Positions 35,801-45,325 are shown, numbered from the stretch's first letter. The stretch: DNA of 64,000 bases from Microscillaceae bacterium (GCA_011390205.1 JAABSX010000001.1:1-64000), one strand, 5' to 3'. Notes: generated by a model not told the origin, from the sequence alone. Numbers and translations are program-made.

Positions 35801-37315
35801 TTACACTTCCTGGGCGTCTGCTTTCTGAAAAAGGTGGTCTTTGATTTTATCAATCAAATACATATAAAAAGCAAGCACCAAGACCCCAATATGAATATTG
35901 AATAGAAAGAAAGAAATGATAGAAACGATGGCAAAATAAATAGTATAAACTGTAAAAGCCTCCAAGGCATTGACTTTGTTGCTGCGAGTGATTTTTTTTA
36001 TCCAGTTATGATACACATGCTCAAACCTAAAATTCATATAAGCCACCAGTCCAAATGCAAACAGAAGGAAGAGTACAAAAGTAGCCCTGATGACATTATC
36101 ACCAGATTCTAATGCCAGAAAAGCATCTAACAAAATAATAGGTCCTGGTGTGTTGCCATAAATGGTCTCGTGCATGTCTCTGTCTTCAAAATCACCTACA
36201 AATATGATTTTATCTTTAATCAGTGGGTAAATAAACGCCTCTGCATAAGCAGAGTCTAGGTATTTTACATCATAAGTACCTTCCCAGTTGGGTTCTGTGT
36301 CAGTACTTTCTTCTTTTTCTTCTTCTTCTCCCAAGTCAGTATTTAGTCCCTCCGCTTTTTCAAGGGAGTCTAGCCAAGCTTGAGTATCCGCATCGGTGTT
36401 TTTTTCTGTGTTTGAGCTTGTTTTATTTTCTGCTTTTTCAAGGGAGTCTAGCCAAGCTTGAGTGTCTGCATCGGTGTTTTTTTCTGTATTTGAGCTTGTC
36501 TTGTTTTCTATAAAAACCTCTTCTGTGCCCAATGGCACTTCTTCGGGATAGATTCCGTAGGCATTGTTAATCCATTCGCCGAGGTGTACTTTGGGATAGA
36601 CCTTAGATTGATAGTGAAAATTTCTGATTCGGTAGTCTAATATAAAAGAGTTAAAGACAGGAGATTTATCAAGGGAATAGAAGAAAGACTTTGTATTGAG
36701 TTTTTTGTGATGAATCTTCTCATACATCAGCAGGGGAGTAGATTTGAGAGAATCATTAAAAAAAATCTTAAACTTGAGGCATTTGTCATCAGTTGTTTCT
36801 ATGTCAGATAATCCCAGTGGTTTGATGTCTAAATCAGGTTTATCAGGTTCGTCTTTTTCGTTTCGGTGATAAGAGACAAGCACATTGGGCAGCTCGTTGA
36901 GGAGTTTTGTGAGGGTAGAATCATAGGGTGTTTTTCCTTTGAAAAAAATATCAAAGACCACAAATTTATACTGGGGATTTTTTTTGAGTAGCTGCAGGAG
37001 TCCTATCAGTTTTGCACGGTCTGTAACGGGTTCATTGCCTATGAAGTGGTCAGGGATGTCTGCATCTGGTTTAGGGGCAAGTTTTTTGTCCCAAGCCACA
37101 TTGATGAACAAAAACCTGTTGGTATCGGGTTTTTCTCCGAGGTCTAGTACGATGCTCTTGGCTATGGAGCTATACCTTACGAGCATAAACTCATCTGGGA
37201 GTACGTAAGGTGTAGATAACAAAAAAAACGTAATGAACAACATAGACAGGGCGTGTATGATGCTCCAAGACAATCGGTTTTTGAAGTTATTTTTGAATGT
37301 ATTGCCTAACCACAT
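35801..37315 (-). CDS. CHASE2-like membrane protein with acidic internal repeat
   Basis: A 504-residue membrane protein. TM1 is at ~17-40. The large extracytoplasmic part has CHASE2-like landmarks: FLFINVAWDKK near the start, KFVVFDIFFKGKTPYD, and near its end DKIIFVGDFEDRDMHET followed by GPIILLDAFLALESG. Three C-terminal hydrophobic helices follow (~405-428, 448-470, 472-492) and only ~15 residues of cytosolic tail. Typical CHASE2 proteins carry an output domain such as a cyclase or kinase; here none remains. Residues ~280-335 are an acidic Asn/Thr/Glu linker containing an exact 26-residue duplication. A terminator for the upstream gene ends only 19 nt before this start codon. Confidence 0.7.
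   Translation of the reverse strand: MWLGNTFKNNFKNRLSWSIIHALSMLFITFFLLSTPYVLPDEFMLVRYSSIAKSIVLDLGEKPDTNRFLFINVAWDKKLAPKPDADIPDHFIGNEPVTDRAKLIGLLQLLKKNPQYKFVVFDIFFKGKTPYDSTLTKLLNELPNVLVSYHRNEKDEPDKPDLDIKPLGLSDIETTDDKCLKFKIFFNDSLKSTPLLMYEKIHHKKLNTKSFFYSLDKSPVFNSFILDYRIRNFHYQSKVYPKVHLGEWINNAYGIYPEEVPLGTEEVFIENKTSSNTEKNTDADTQAWLDSLEKAENKTSSNTEKNTDADTQAWLDSLEKAEGLNTDLGEEEEKEESTDTEPNWEGTYDVKYLDSAYAEAFIYPLIKDKIIFVGDFEDRDMHETIYGNTPGPIILLDAFLALESGDNVIRATFVLFLLFAFGLVAYMNFRFEHVYHNWIKKITRSNKVNALEAFTVYTIYFAIVSIISFFLFNIHIGVLVLAFYMYLIDKIKDHLFQKADAQEV
36354..36509 (-). repeat. Tandem 78-bp in-frame duplication in the CHASE2-like gene
   Basis: Two adjacent 78-bp units (36354-36431 and 36432-36509) encode the same 26 residues, containing NTEKNTDADTQAWLDSLEK. 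They differ at five bases, all synonymous, so the duplication is old enough to have drifted and the protein sequence has been retained. Confidence 0.92.
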
Positions 37316-37333
37316 AATTTTTGGGGGTTTGCC

Positions 37334-37369
37334 TAAAAAAAATCAGGCTTTAAGTGTTAAAGCCTGATT
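37334..37369 (-). terminator. Strong terminator between the secreted-protein and CHASE2-like genes
   Basis: A perfect 13-bp stem (AATCAGGCTTTAA / TTAAAGCCTGATT) with a 3-nt loop. T8 follows on the minus strand. The T tract ends at 37335, leaving 19 nt to the ATG at 37315. Confidence 0.9.
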
Positions 37370-37418
37370 CACTTTATACAAATATAATACAAAAGAGGAG
37401 GATACCGAGCTTAAAAAA

Positions 37419-38294
37419 TTATTTCTTCTCAATAAACCCTTTTTCTTTGGCCCAATCTTCTAGGAGGTGCTTGTCGGTGCGTCCATAGACATCCAGTACA
37501 TATCCGTTAATGATAGAAAGTTTGATACCGTTGCTCATTTCTTCACCCTCATAGAATCCGAATAGTTCTTTGATTTGTGCTTCTAGCTCGGCATCAGACA
37601 CAAATAAGATTTTGAAAGAAGCCAATTTATCTGCAGATTTGGGCTTGTTATTGGCATCCATATCTTTGAGATAATAAAGCTCTATTTTGTCTAGAGCATC
37701 TGTATTTACGAGTGCATCTTTGTAAGTAAAATGCGTTTCTTTGTTAAGTTTGACCACATTGTCTTCAAAACCTACGGTTTTTAAAACGATTTTACCTTTA
37801 TAATCTTCATTATCCCCTTGATATTCATATCGAATTGCGATTTGATTTTGAGCATTGAGGGGATATTTACTGGTATTTACCTTGAAGGGAAGTTCATCTC
37901 CTACAACCACAAAGATAGAATCACCAAAAAAATCTTTAAAATTAATGATGGGTGCAGATTCACCGAATCCTCTTGTGCTTAGAGATGAGTTTGATTTGAG
38001 CGGAGAAGCCACTTCTTTGACCACAGATGCTAGTTCGCTGCCTGCAGCTGCAGCTTTGGGGCTCATCACAAAACGCCCCCGAGTCTGACTGAGCATGATG
38101 GCACGTGCATCGGAAGATTTAAAAACAACCTTGTCTGAGGCTTTGATGGTAGCACCACGGCTGAGTAAAGACTTGCTGCTGGAGTTGTAAATCGTGCCTT
38201 GTGTCATGATTACGTGGTAGAGCTCTCCGTCTGATTGGGCATGAAGTGAACCTGACAGCATTAGAGCGAAGAAAATTAGCGTAATGAATCTCAT
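37419..38294 (-). CDS. Secreted protein, function unknown
   Basis: A 291-residue precursor from the ATG at 38294, chosen because it begins a clean signal peptide (MRFITLIFFALMLSGSLHAQ). The frame stays open to 38405 but adds a basic, aromatic stretch. The mature part starts with LYHVIMTQGTIYNSSSKSLL and a RGATIKASDKVVFKSSDARA beta segment. It ends in an acidic helical region (ELEAQIKELFGFYEGEEMSN). No named domain recognised. It ends at a strong terminator, so despite the short spacing it is probably not a simple operon with the CHASE2-like gene. Confidence 0.65.
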   Translation of the reverse strand: MRFITLIFFALMLSGSLHAQSDGELYHVIMTQGTIYNSSSKSLLSRGATIKASDKVVFKSSDARAIMLSQTRGRFVMSPKAAAAGSELASVVKEVASPLKSNSSLSTRGFGESAPIINFKDFFGDSIFVVVGDELPFKVNTSKYPLNAQNQIAIRYEYQGDNEDYKGKIVLKTVGFEDNVVKLNKETHFTYKDALVNTDALDKIELYYLKDMDANNKPKSADKLASFKILFVSDAELEAQIKELFGFYEGEEMSNGIKLSIINGYVLDVYGRTDKHLLEDWAKEKGFIEKK

Positions 38295-38664
38295 GGATTT
38301 GGTATTTTTGTTTATTGGATTTTTACAAAAAAAATGAATGTAGGAATATTTCAACAATAAAACGTTTTGCTTAAAAAATGTATTATTCTTTGACTTATTA
38401 AACACTTGTTAATGTGTATTTTCATTGGCAATTAGTTTAAATTACGGATTCTTTGCACAAATGTTTTTATCTATTTATTTAGGATGCCATACAAGGATCA
38501 AAATTTCTTTTACCAAAAAAATATACCTATAAAACAATGATTTTGCTTAATTTTGCTCAAATCATTACGTACAATCTTGGTTTTCTAAAATAGAGTAACT
38601 CAACAGAAAAGTATCGTAGCTTAAACACTGCCATACCATTGTCTAAAACTACCCAATACCTCAG
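38295..38664. other. Divergent promoter spacer, secreted protein / serine hydrolase
   Basis: A 370-bp AT-rich spacer with no coding frame. An 8-bp inverted repeat (AATGATTT at 38536, AAATCATT at 38559) flanks two TTTTGCT-like copies. It could be a regulatory site for the plus-strand hydrolase, but is short enough to be chance. No clear promoter boxes identified. Confidence 0.35.
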
Positions 38665-40002
38665 ATGTCATCAAAGATTCTTATAAGTGCCTGCTGCATT
38701 TTACTATTGGGGCTAGGGCTTCATAAATTTACACAGCCAGTGAAATATCCTAAGCCCTTGGCATCCAGTGCAAGTGCTCCCGATAATTTCCGTCCAGACC
38801 TGTATTTTGCATTGAGCAATGCCTATGCCGAGCGGGCAGAGTTTAAGGAATTGAATCAGCGCATGGCATCATTCGTCAGGCGTTGGGAGATAAAAGGTGC
38901 ATCTCTTGCCATCGTCAAAGACGGAAAACTTATCTATGCCCGTGGTTTTGGCTATGCCGATGAAGAACAGAAAATCAAGGCACAGCCCTACCACCAGTTT
39001 AGGATAGCCAGTGTCTCTAAGCTTTTTACAGCAGTAGCGATGATGAAACTCGTAGAGCAAGGCAAACTCAAGCTAGAAGACAAAGTATTTGGGCCGCAAG
39101 GCATTTTAAATGACAGTCTTTACCAGCAGATAGCAGACCCGCTTGCTCTCAAAATAGAAGTGCATCACCTTCTAAAACATACTGCAGGCTGGCGCAATCA
39201 GCTCAGAACAGACCCTATGTTTGCTCCCTTAGAAGTAGCTGAGATTATGGGTGTAGCATCTCCGCCTTCAATAGAGACCACCATACAGTTTATGCTCCGA
39301 CAGCAAGGCTATTTTGAGCCAGGCACACTTTATGATTACTCTAACTTTGGCTACTGCCTAGCGGGCAAAATCATAGAAGAAGTCAGCAAAACGCCCTACC
39401 AGCAATATATGCAAGAAGAGATTCTGATACCTGCAGGCATACAACGCATGCACATAGGCAAAAACCAATATGCCCAGAAATATCCCCAAGAAGTACGCTA
39501 TTATCCGCACAAAAAAACTGAGCGAAAACTCTCCGCATACGGTACGGGTGATTCGGCATCGAAGGCTTATGAAGCGACACACATAGAAGCACTCGGACCA
39601 GCAGGAGGCTGGATAGCTACTCCTACAGATTTACTCCGATTGGTCAATGTCATAGATGGCTTTGATACTGTCCCAGATATTCTTAGCCCACAAAGCATCG
39701 CCCAGATGAGCAGCCCACAGTTGGCACTGACCGACAGCACAGCACAGCACGGGCAGCTCTTAGGCTGGAAGGGGGTAGATGCTGCCAAATGGTGGCGTAC
39801 TGGCAGCCTCGTGGGCACTTCGGCAGTGTTGGTGAGGCAGCACAATGGCATTTCTTGGGCTTTCTTGAGCAATACAGATACTTGGAGAGGGCCTTATTTT
39901 AGCTATGAGATAGAAGCAGAAATGCGCCATATTTTGGCAAGAATTCCAAACCTTCCTCAATGGGATTTGTTTTTATTAGAGAAAACTACAGAAATACAAT
40001 AA
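38665..40002 (+). CDS. Exported serine hydrolase of the beta-lactamase/class C family
   Basis: A 445-residue precursor. A hydrophobic N-terminus (ILISACCILLLGLGLH) indicates export, perhaps with a lipoprotein-like Cys, though no clear lipobox. The catalytic SxxK is Ser116-Val-Ser-Lys119 in FRIASVSKLFTAV. The YxN element is YDYSNFGYCLAG at ~222. The third motif, normally HTG or KTG, is WRTGSLVGTSAVLV. Such proteins include esterases, D-aminopeptidases and DD-peptidases; the substrate cannot be read. recR follows 53 nt downstream on the same strand. Confidence 0.88.
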   Translation: MSSKILISACCILLLGLGLHKFTQPVKYPKPLASSASAPDNFRPDLYFALSNAYAERAEFKELNQRMASFVRRWEIKGASLAIVKDGKLIYARGFGYADEEQKIKAQPYHQFRIASVSKLFTAVAMMKLVEQGKLKLEDKVFGPQGILNDSLYQQIADPLALKIEVHHLLKHTAGWRNQLRTDPMFAPLEVAEIMGVASPPSIETTIQFMLRQQGYFEPGTLYDYSNFGYCLAGKIIEEVSKTPYQQYMQEEILIPAGIQRMHIGKNQYAQKYPQEVRYYPHKKTERKLSAYGTGDSASKAYEATHIEALGPAGGWIATPTDLLRLVNVIDGFDTVPDILSPQSIAQMSSPQLALTDSTAQHGQLLGWKGVDAAKWWRTGSLVGTSAVLVRQHNGISWAFLSNTDTWRGPYFSYEIEAEMRHILARIPNLPQWDLFLLEKTTEIQ

Positions 40003-40055
40003 ATAATTTTGAGTAAATCTTTTTATAATGGAAAAATCTTGGTTTTCTTTGCAGT

Positions 40056-40658
40056 ATGAACTTTTCTTCTAATTTGATTGAGAATGCCGTCAGGGAAATC
40101 TCCAAACTACCTGGTATAGGCAGCAAAACTGCTCTCAGGCTTGTGCTGCATTTGCTCAAGCAAGAAGAACAAAGCACACTCACCCTCACCGAAGCCCTCC
40201 GAAAGCTACGGCAAGAGATTCAGTATTGCCGAAAATGTCATTTTATTGCAGACAAAGCCCTGTGCAGTATATGTGAATCTTCACAAAGAGAGCAGCATAC
40301 CATCTGTGTAGTAGAAAACTCACAAGATGTGATGGCAATAGAAAATACAGCCCAATACAAGGGGCTTTACCATGTGCTAGGAGGTGTAATCTCTCCTATG
40401 GAAGGGGTCAGCCCCGCAGACCTTCACATAGATACACTCTTGGAGCGTTGCTTTGCAGTAGATTTTCAGGAGATTATCTTTGCACTTAGCCCTACTATGG
40501 AGGGAGATACGACTGCCTTTTATATCAGTAAAAAAATCCAAAATCCTGAGATAAAGATTACTTCTATCGCTAGGGGAATCCCTGTAGGCAGCGAGATAGA
40601 ATACACAGATGAAATCACATTAGGGCGTAGTATTTTATTCAGAACTGCACAAAACTAG
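40056..40658 (+). CDS. recR: Recombination mediator RecR
   Basis: A 200-residue protein acting with RecF/RecO to load RecA at single-strand gaps. It shows the helix-hairpin-helix KLPGIGSKTALRLVLHLL, the four-Cys zinc finger CRKCHFIADKALCSIC, and the Toprim domain ICVVENSQDVMAIENT followed by YHVLGGVISPMEGVSP. Length and order are standard. It stands alone; recO and recF are elsewhere. Confidence 0.97.
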   Translation: MNFSSNLIENAVREISKLPGIGSKTALRLVLHLLKQEEQSTLTLTEALRKLRQEIQYCRKCHFIADKALCSICESSQREQHTICVVENSQDVMAIENTAQYKGLYHVLGGVISPMEGVSPADLHIDTLLERCFAVDFQEIIFALSPTMEGDTTAFYISKKIQNPEIKITSIARGIPVGSEIEYTDEITLGRSILFRTAQN

Positions 40659-40782
40659 CTATTTTGTAAAAAAATTACATTACTCGGAAAAAATTTCGGG
40701 TTTATTACTTGTTTTCAAAATAAAATTTTGTTTTCTTAGCAGATTATTTCTTAATTAAAGTTTTATTAAAATATTTTTTTGA

Positions 40783-41253
40783 ATGAAAGGTATAAAAATT
40801 GACCAAACTGACCGTAAGATTCTTCAGATTTTACAATCCAATGCAAAGATTACCAATGCACAACTGTCCAAAGAGATAGGTTTATCACCAGCACCTACCC
40901 TAGAGCGAGTTAAAAAACTAGAAAATCTAGGAATTATCAAAAGTTACCACGCCACCCTAGAAACCGAAAAGGTAGGATTGGGCGTCACTACTTTTGTGCA
41001 AGTATTCTTACAAAACCACAAAAAATCTTGTCTGGATGCTTTTGTAGAAAAAATCAACAAAATAGACAATGTCATAGAGTGCCATCATATTACGGGCTCA
41101 TGTGATTTTATTCTAAAGGTGATCGCTGCAGATATTCAGTCTTACCAAAAACTGATGCTTGAAGAAATCAGTGAGATAGAAGAAATTAGCAATATGCAAT
41201 CTATGGTGATTTTATCTACATTCAAAGACAACAAGGTGCTACCTATCCCTTGA
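40783..41253 (+). CDS. Lrp/AsnC family transcriptional regulator
   Basis: A 156-residue regulator. An N-terminal winged helix (IDQTDRKILQILQSNAKITN, then QLSKEIGLSPAPTLERVKKL) is followed by the RAM/ACT-like ligand domain (VTTFVQVFLQNHK, HHITGSCDFILKVIAADI). Members respond to amino acids. Its target is not evident: the genes either side are recR and a COG4389 membrane protein. It ends at a strong terminator. Confidence 0.93.
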   Translation: MKGIKIDQTDRKILQILQSNAKITNAQLSKEIGLSPAPTLERVKKLENLGIIKSYHATLETEKVGLGVTTFVQVFLQNHKKSCLDAFVEKINKIDNVIECHHITGSCDFILKVIAADIQSYQKLMLEEISEIEEISNMQSMVILSTFKDNKVLPIP

Positions 41254-41289
41254 TTTGTGGGATAATTATTTGAAGCATTGAAAACAATG

Positions 41290-41334
41290 AAGAGAGGCTT
41301 GGCTGAATACATAGATGCCCAAGCCTCTCTTTTG
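41290..41334 (+). terminator. Rho-independent terminator after the Lrp-type gene
   Basis: Stem AAGAGAGGCTTGG at 41290-41302 pairs exactly with CCAAGCCTCTCTT at 41319-41331, followed by T residues. Confidence 0.88.
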
Positions 41335-41583
41335 ATTTTGGGGCAGGGCAGGAGGAGTTGCATGTCATTATCCACAAAAATAATTAACTTTTTGCCCTAA
41401 AAGTCTAGGTTTATTGGATAAAATTGCATACTTATTTGTAAGCACCCACCCAAAATGAATCAGAGCTTATAATGGTTGTTTTTTATAGACCACATTGATC
41501 GTTGGCATATTTACTCAAATCAAATGCTAGTGGGAAGGCGCAAAAAGTACATCTGATTATTCTGAACAATACATAAGCAAGAC
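41335..41583. other. Spacer upstream of the COG4389 gene
   Basis: 249 bp after the terminator, with no coding frame. It has TACTTATTTGTA near 41428 that only loosely recalls a -7 element. No hairpin or operator seen. Confidence 0.4.
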
Positions 41584-43587
41584 GTGAAAGAAATTTTAGA
41601 AAAAATAGCCCTCAACCCTCAGCAAAATCACTATCTTCTGATAGATTTGGTAAATGAAATACGCCCACCTCGCCACAAAAAAGGCTACAAAGCGATTTCT
41701 CAAATAGAAAATCTCATCGCACTGCTATACACCTACCCCAAGCTAAAGGAGGGGCTGGCACAATACTGGACGCACCTCACACAGAAGCGTACCATTTTGA
41801 GGCTTCTTACAGATTTGGGCTTGCAGTCTAACCTTGGCTTTTTGACGGAAACAAGCAGCAAAATCACACAAAGAATCTTGCCCGAGCTTCAAAACGAAAA
41901 TAGCTTTGTACATCTCTTAAAAGCTGTTTTTTATAAAAGAAGAGATTACCTATGGGTCAGTGAAGTGCCCGATGTCGTCTGGATGAGGCTTTTAGAAACC
42001 ATGGGCTTGAAGCCAGTCTGGGATTTAGAAAAAAACAATATTGCCACAGAGCAGATTTTAAATGCTTTCTTGATTATTTCGCTTCGCATCACTACCATAG
42101 GGCTTGACCCTGAGATGGTAGAGCGTCTGCCTGAGCTAGAGAAATTTGGCTCTCCCTTTCTTGCCCAAAACGAAGAAGTGGACAGGTACATTACCAAATT
42201 TAGGAACGAGCCTGATTTTGATAGAAGCACCGAAAACAGTGATTACAAACAGATTATGGTCATGCTCACACAGTGTGATGAGTACATCAAAATCATCCGT
42301 AAAAGCCGTGAAAACCATGGCATTAGTCTAGGAATTACTTACATGCTCTTGCGTCTTTCTCAAAACATAGCACAGCTCAAGGTCTTGCTTTCTTTGCTGG
42401 TCAAAAACGAAGAAGTGCCTCACTACAAAGGAGAAGTGCTTTTTATGAAGAATGCCATCAAATCTAGCAATCAAAAAGACAGCATTGCAGGGCATATCAG
42501 CAATAGCCTTAGCTTACTGGCATTTCAGATGACAGAGTACGCAGGCAAAGTAGGTGGGCAATACATCACCTCTACACGCAAAGAATACTGGAAAATGCTT
42601 AGGTCTGCTACTTGGGGCGGCTTTATTGTGGCTTTTTTGTGTGTGATTAAAAACTCAATTTATTATCTACAGTTGGCCCCTTTTGGTAGAGCAGTATTTC
42701 ACAGCAGCAATTACTCTTTGGGTTTTATCACGATTTATGCGAGCAAATCAGTCTTGGCAGCCAAGCAGCCCTCCATGACAGCGAGCAGCATCGCCCAATC
42801 ACTGGATACAAGGCAGCCCAAGGAGACACACTATGCTGAGAAATTCTCTATACTCACCTCCAAGATAGCACGCTCTCAGTTCATTGCAGCAGTAGGGAAT
42901 GTCTTGATTGCCTTTCCTGTGGCTTTCATCATCGCTTTGGTATATTATTTTTTGGCACAGGAGCACATCGCAGATGCAGAGAGGGCACAGATGATGGTCA
43001 GTGATTTGCACCCTATCCGTAGTTATGCCCTTTTTCATGCAGCAATAGCAGGTGTGTATTTATTTTTGACAGGGCTTATCTCAGGCTATTATGACAATAA
43101 AAATGTGTCTAACCAAATCCCGAAGCGTATCCAGAAGCATCCATTTCTCAATAGATTTTTGCCCAAAAAATGGATTCAGAGCTTTGCCGATTACATAGAA
43201 AAACACTTGGGTAGCTTGGCAGGTAATTTTTATTTAGGAGTATTCTTAGGCTGTACAGGGATTGCAGGAGAGTTTTTGGGGCTTCCACTTGATATTCAGC
43301 ATGTGAGCTTTGCTGCTGGCAATCTAGGAATCTCGATTGTATGCCTAGACAATCAGCTCGGTTCAGCAGATATTTTTATAAGTATGCTGGGTGTGTTGGG
43401 GATTGGCTTTATGAATTTTACAGTCAGTTTTGGTCTTGCCCTCACAGTAGCAATGCAGTCTAGGCGTGTGAATTTTAGAGAAATCAGGAAGATTTTTGTT
43501 GGTCTTCGTAAGTTTTTTGTCAAAAAACCAATGGGTTTCTTTTTCCCACCCAAAGAAGTACAAGCGCTGTCAGAAAAGACTACATAA
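41584..43587 (+). CDS. COG4389 'site-specific recombinase'-named membrane protein
   Basis: A 667-residue protein starting with GTG; no nearby in-frame ATG. Residues 1-330 are soluble and helical. Residues ~335-640 hold several hydrophobic segments (ATWGGFIVAFLCVI, VAFIIALVYYFL, FHAAIAGVYLFLTGLI, FYLGVFLGCTGIAGEFLGLP and a final IGFMNFTVSFGLAL). This matches the family named site-specific recombinase (Gcr). No tyrosine or serine recombinase catalytic motif is visible, and the protein is plainly membrane-embedded, so that name should not be read as function. The next gene is convergent, 2 nt away. Confidence 0.8.
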   Translation: MKEILEKIALNPQQNHYLLIDLVNEIRPPRHKKGYKAISQIENLIALLYTYPKLKEGLAQYWTHLTQKRTILRLLTDLGLQSNLGFLTETSSKITQRILPELQNENSFVHLLKAVFYKRRDYLWVSEVPDVVWMRLLETMGLKPVWDLEKNNIATEQILNAFLIISLRITTIGLDPEMVERLPELEKFGSPFLAQNEEVDRYITKFRNEPDFDRSTENSDYKQIMVMLTQCDEYIKIIRKSRENHGISLGITYMLLRLSQNIAQLKVLLSLLVKNEEVPHYKGEVLFMKNAIKSSNQKDSIAGHISNSLSLLAFQMTEYAGKVGGQYITSTRKEYWKMLRSATWGGFIVAFLCVIKNSIYYLQLAPFGRAVFHSSNYSLGFITIYASKSVLAAKQPSMTASSIAQSLDTRQPKETHYAEKFSILTSKIARSQFIAAVGNVLIAFPVAFIIALVYYFLAQEHIADAERAQMMVSDLHPIRSYALFHAAIAGVYLFLTGLISGYYDNKNVSNQIPKRIQKHPFLNRFLPKKWIQSFADYIEKHLGSLAGNFYLGVFLGCTGIAGEFLGLPLDIQHVSFAAGNLGISIVCLDNQLGSADIFISMLGVLGIGFMNFTVSFGLALTVAMQSRRVNFREIRKIFVGLRKFFVKKPMGFFFPPKEVQALSEKTT

Positions 43588-43589
43588 AA

Positions 43590-45185
43590 TCAATCTTTAA
43601 AAATAGAGATAAGTTCTTCTTGACTGATAAGTTTGCCTTGGGTATTTGTGATTTCTTGCTTTAAGATAATATTTCGTTCTAAATCTAAGTAAAAAGTATA
43701 AGTATTTTTATCCTTTGAGTAGAGATAAGTCTTGGTATAGACATAAGAGGTATCACAGCGTGCCACTGTATTGAGTGCATAAGGTGCTTTGATGTCAGTC
43801 AGACAGGTGATGTACTTGCCGTCTTGGTCTGTACCCTGCCAGCAGTCCTCTTGTTTTGCATTTAAAAATATTTGTTTGTTCAGAATCAAGGTGTCCCCTG
43901 ATTGTGATGCGTGTATTTGTCGGTTTTCGGCGGTTAGCCTCAGTGAGGGCGTATCTGAGAAGTTGTTTACACGGTAGAGAAGCGTAGTAGATTTTTGTGC
44001 AGACATTGGGTGTATGTTCGTAGTCGTTGTGTTTTCGGTTTGATAATAATCATAGTGCCGAATAAATACTTTTCCTTGTGAAAAGTATATGAGCAAAAAC
44101 GGAATTACAAAGAAAACCAACATCACATATGCGAAGCCAAACCCCCTGTTTTTTAAAGTTGCTTTGCCTAGATGGCGTGCCAAGCGGATGGGGATATTTC
44201 GAAGATAGGGGATAGGAAAAAATATCAGTGCTCCCCCCAAATTAAATAGAAGGTGCGCAAGTGCAATACTTACCGCAGCCTCTGACTCAGCCACTGCAGC
44301 AAGCAAGGCTGTGAGTGTAGTGCCGATATTGGCTCCCATAATAAAGGGAAAAGCTTTTTTGATAGACAAGCGGTTGCTTGCCACAATAGGGACTACCAAA
44401 GAAGAAACCAAAGAACTTGACTGCAGCACACCCGTAAAAAAAATGCCTAAAGTCAAAGATTGAAAAGGGTTGTTAAAAAAGCGATGCTCAAATTGATTGG
44501 GCTCATCATCCAGAAGCCAAGTCTTGAATAGCTTGCCGATGTAGCGGATGGTCGTAAATACCAATATAATGGAGATGATAGAGCCTATCCAGTTAAAATC
44601 ACCTACTTGAGACTGTAAAAACTTGGCAACAGGGAAAAATAAAAATCCCGCAAGATTGAAGTAACCCAGAAAGGTAAAACTCTCACTAATCGTCAGAACC
44701 GAAGCCAAGTTCGCCGAAACTTTTGAGAGCAAACCAAAATAGTACTCCAATGGGAGCATAATGGCTGCCGTCAGTATATTGAAGAAATCATGGACTGTAG
44801 CCGCTGCAATGGCTTTTCTAAACTCTTTACGCCTTGTGATATGCCCCAAAGATACGAAAGTACTCGTGATGGTAGTGCCGATATTGACTCCCATAATCAT
44901 AAATACAGCACTCTCTAAAGTAGTAGTGCCTGAGGCTACCATAGCCACGATGATGGTGCTGGTCGTAGAGCTGCTCTGAATCAGTGCCGTAATGAGCAAG
45001 CCTATAAACAAGCCCGTGAAGGGGTGAGATGTCGTTACGATAATCTGCTCGATGACACTCCGATTCATAAGCCTTAGAGACAGTACCATCCACTGTACGC
45101 TTATCAAAAAAGCCATTAATAATAAAAACAAACGTACCGAAAACGATAGGTACTGTTTTCTCTGCTGCACCGTCATCACAATCAT
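43590..45185 (-). CDS. Na+/phosphate cotransporter family protein (NptA/PNaS)
   Basis: A 531-residue inner-membrane transporter. Two repeats each contain the diagnostic QSSS: ALIQSSSTTSTIIVAMVASG (~65-84) and GVLQSSSLVSSLVVPIVAS. Each is followed by a GANIGTT-type motif (GVNIGTTITSTF, GANIGTTLTALLA). About eight membrane helices occupy 12-365. The last ~145 residues (from ~385) are a polar, beta-rich domain with two Cys (EDCWQ, YITCLTD). This extracytoplasmic tail replaces the PhoU-like tail of many bacterial members. No phosphate regulatory gene is adjacent. Confidence 0.9.
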   Translation of the reverse strand: MIVMTVQQRKQYLSFSVRLFLLLMAFLISVQWMVLSLRLMNRSVIEQIIVTTSHPFTGLFIGLLITALIQSSSTTSTIIVAMVASGTTTLESAVFMIMGVNIGTTITSTFVSLGHITRRKEFRKAIAAATVHDFFNILTAAIMLPLEYYFGLLSKVSANLASVLTISESFTFLGYFNLAGFLFFPVAKFLQSQVGDFNWIGSIISIILVFTTIRYIGKLFKTWLLDDEPNQFEHRFFNNPFQSLTLGIFFTGVLQSSSLVSSLVVPIVASNRLSIKKAFPFIMGANIGTTLTALLAAVAESEAAVSIALAHLLFNLGGALIFFPIPYLRNIPIRLARHLGKATLKNRGFGFAYVMLVFFVIPFLLIYFSQGKVFIRHYDYYQTENTTTTNIHPMSAQKSTTLLYRVNNFSDTPSLRLTAENRQIHASQSGDTLILNKQIFLNAKQEDCWQGTDQDGKYITCLTDIKAPYALNTVARCDTSYVYTKTYLYSKDKNTYTFYLDLERNIILKQEITNTQGKLISQEELISIFKD

Positions 45186-45325
45186 CCTTCTTTACACAAA
45201 ATATGATAGAGTGTTTTTAAATCTTCCATAAACTTGTTCAAAGTAAAGCAAGTCTAAGGAGTTTATAACTACTCAACACAAAAATTAACCATAACTTAAT
45301 ATACCTTCACCTCAGGTTTATCTTG

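Noticed and set aside
35611-35844. Small plus-strand open frame between the CHASE2-like and DUF1573 genes
   Set aside because: Weak composition, overlaps the end of the CHASE2-like gene on the other strand and has no recognisable domain; treated as noncoding spacer.
41290-41334. Regulatory attenuator for the COG4389 gene
   Set aside because: The hairpin is a plain terminator of the preceding Lrp-type gene, 250 bp from the next start, with no alternative structure seen.
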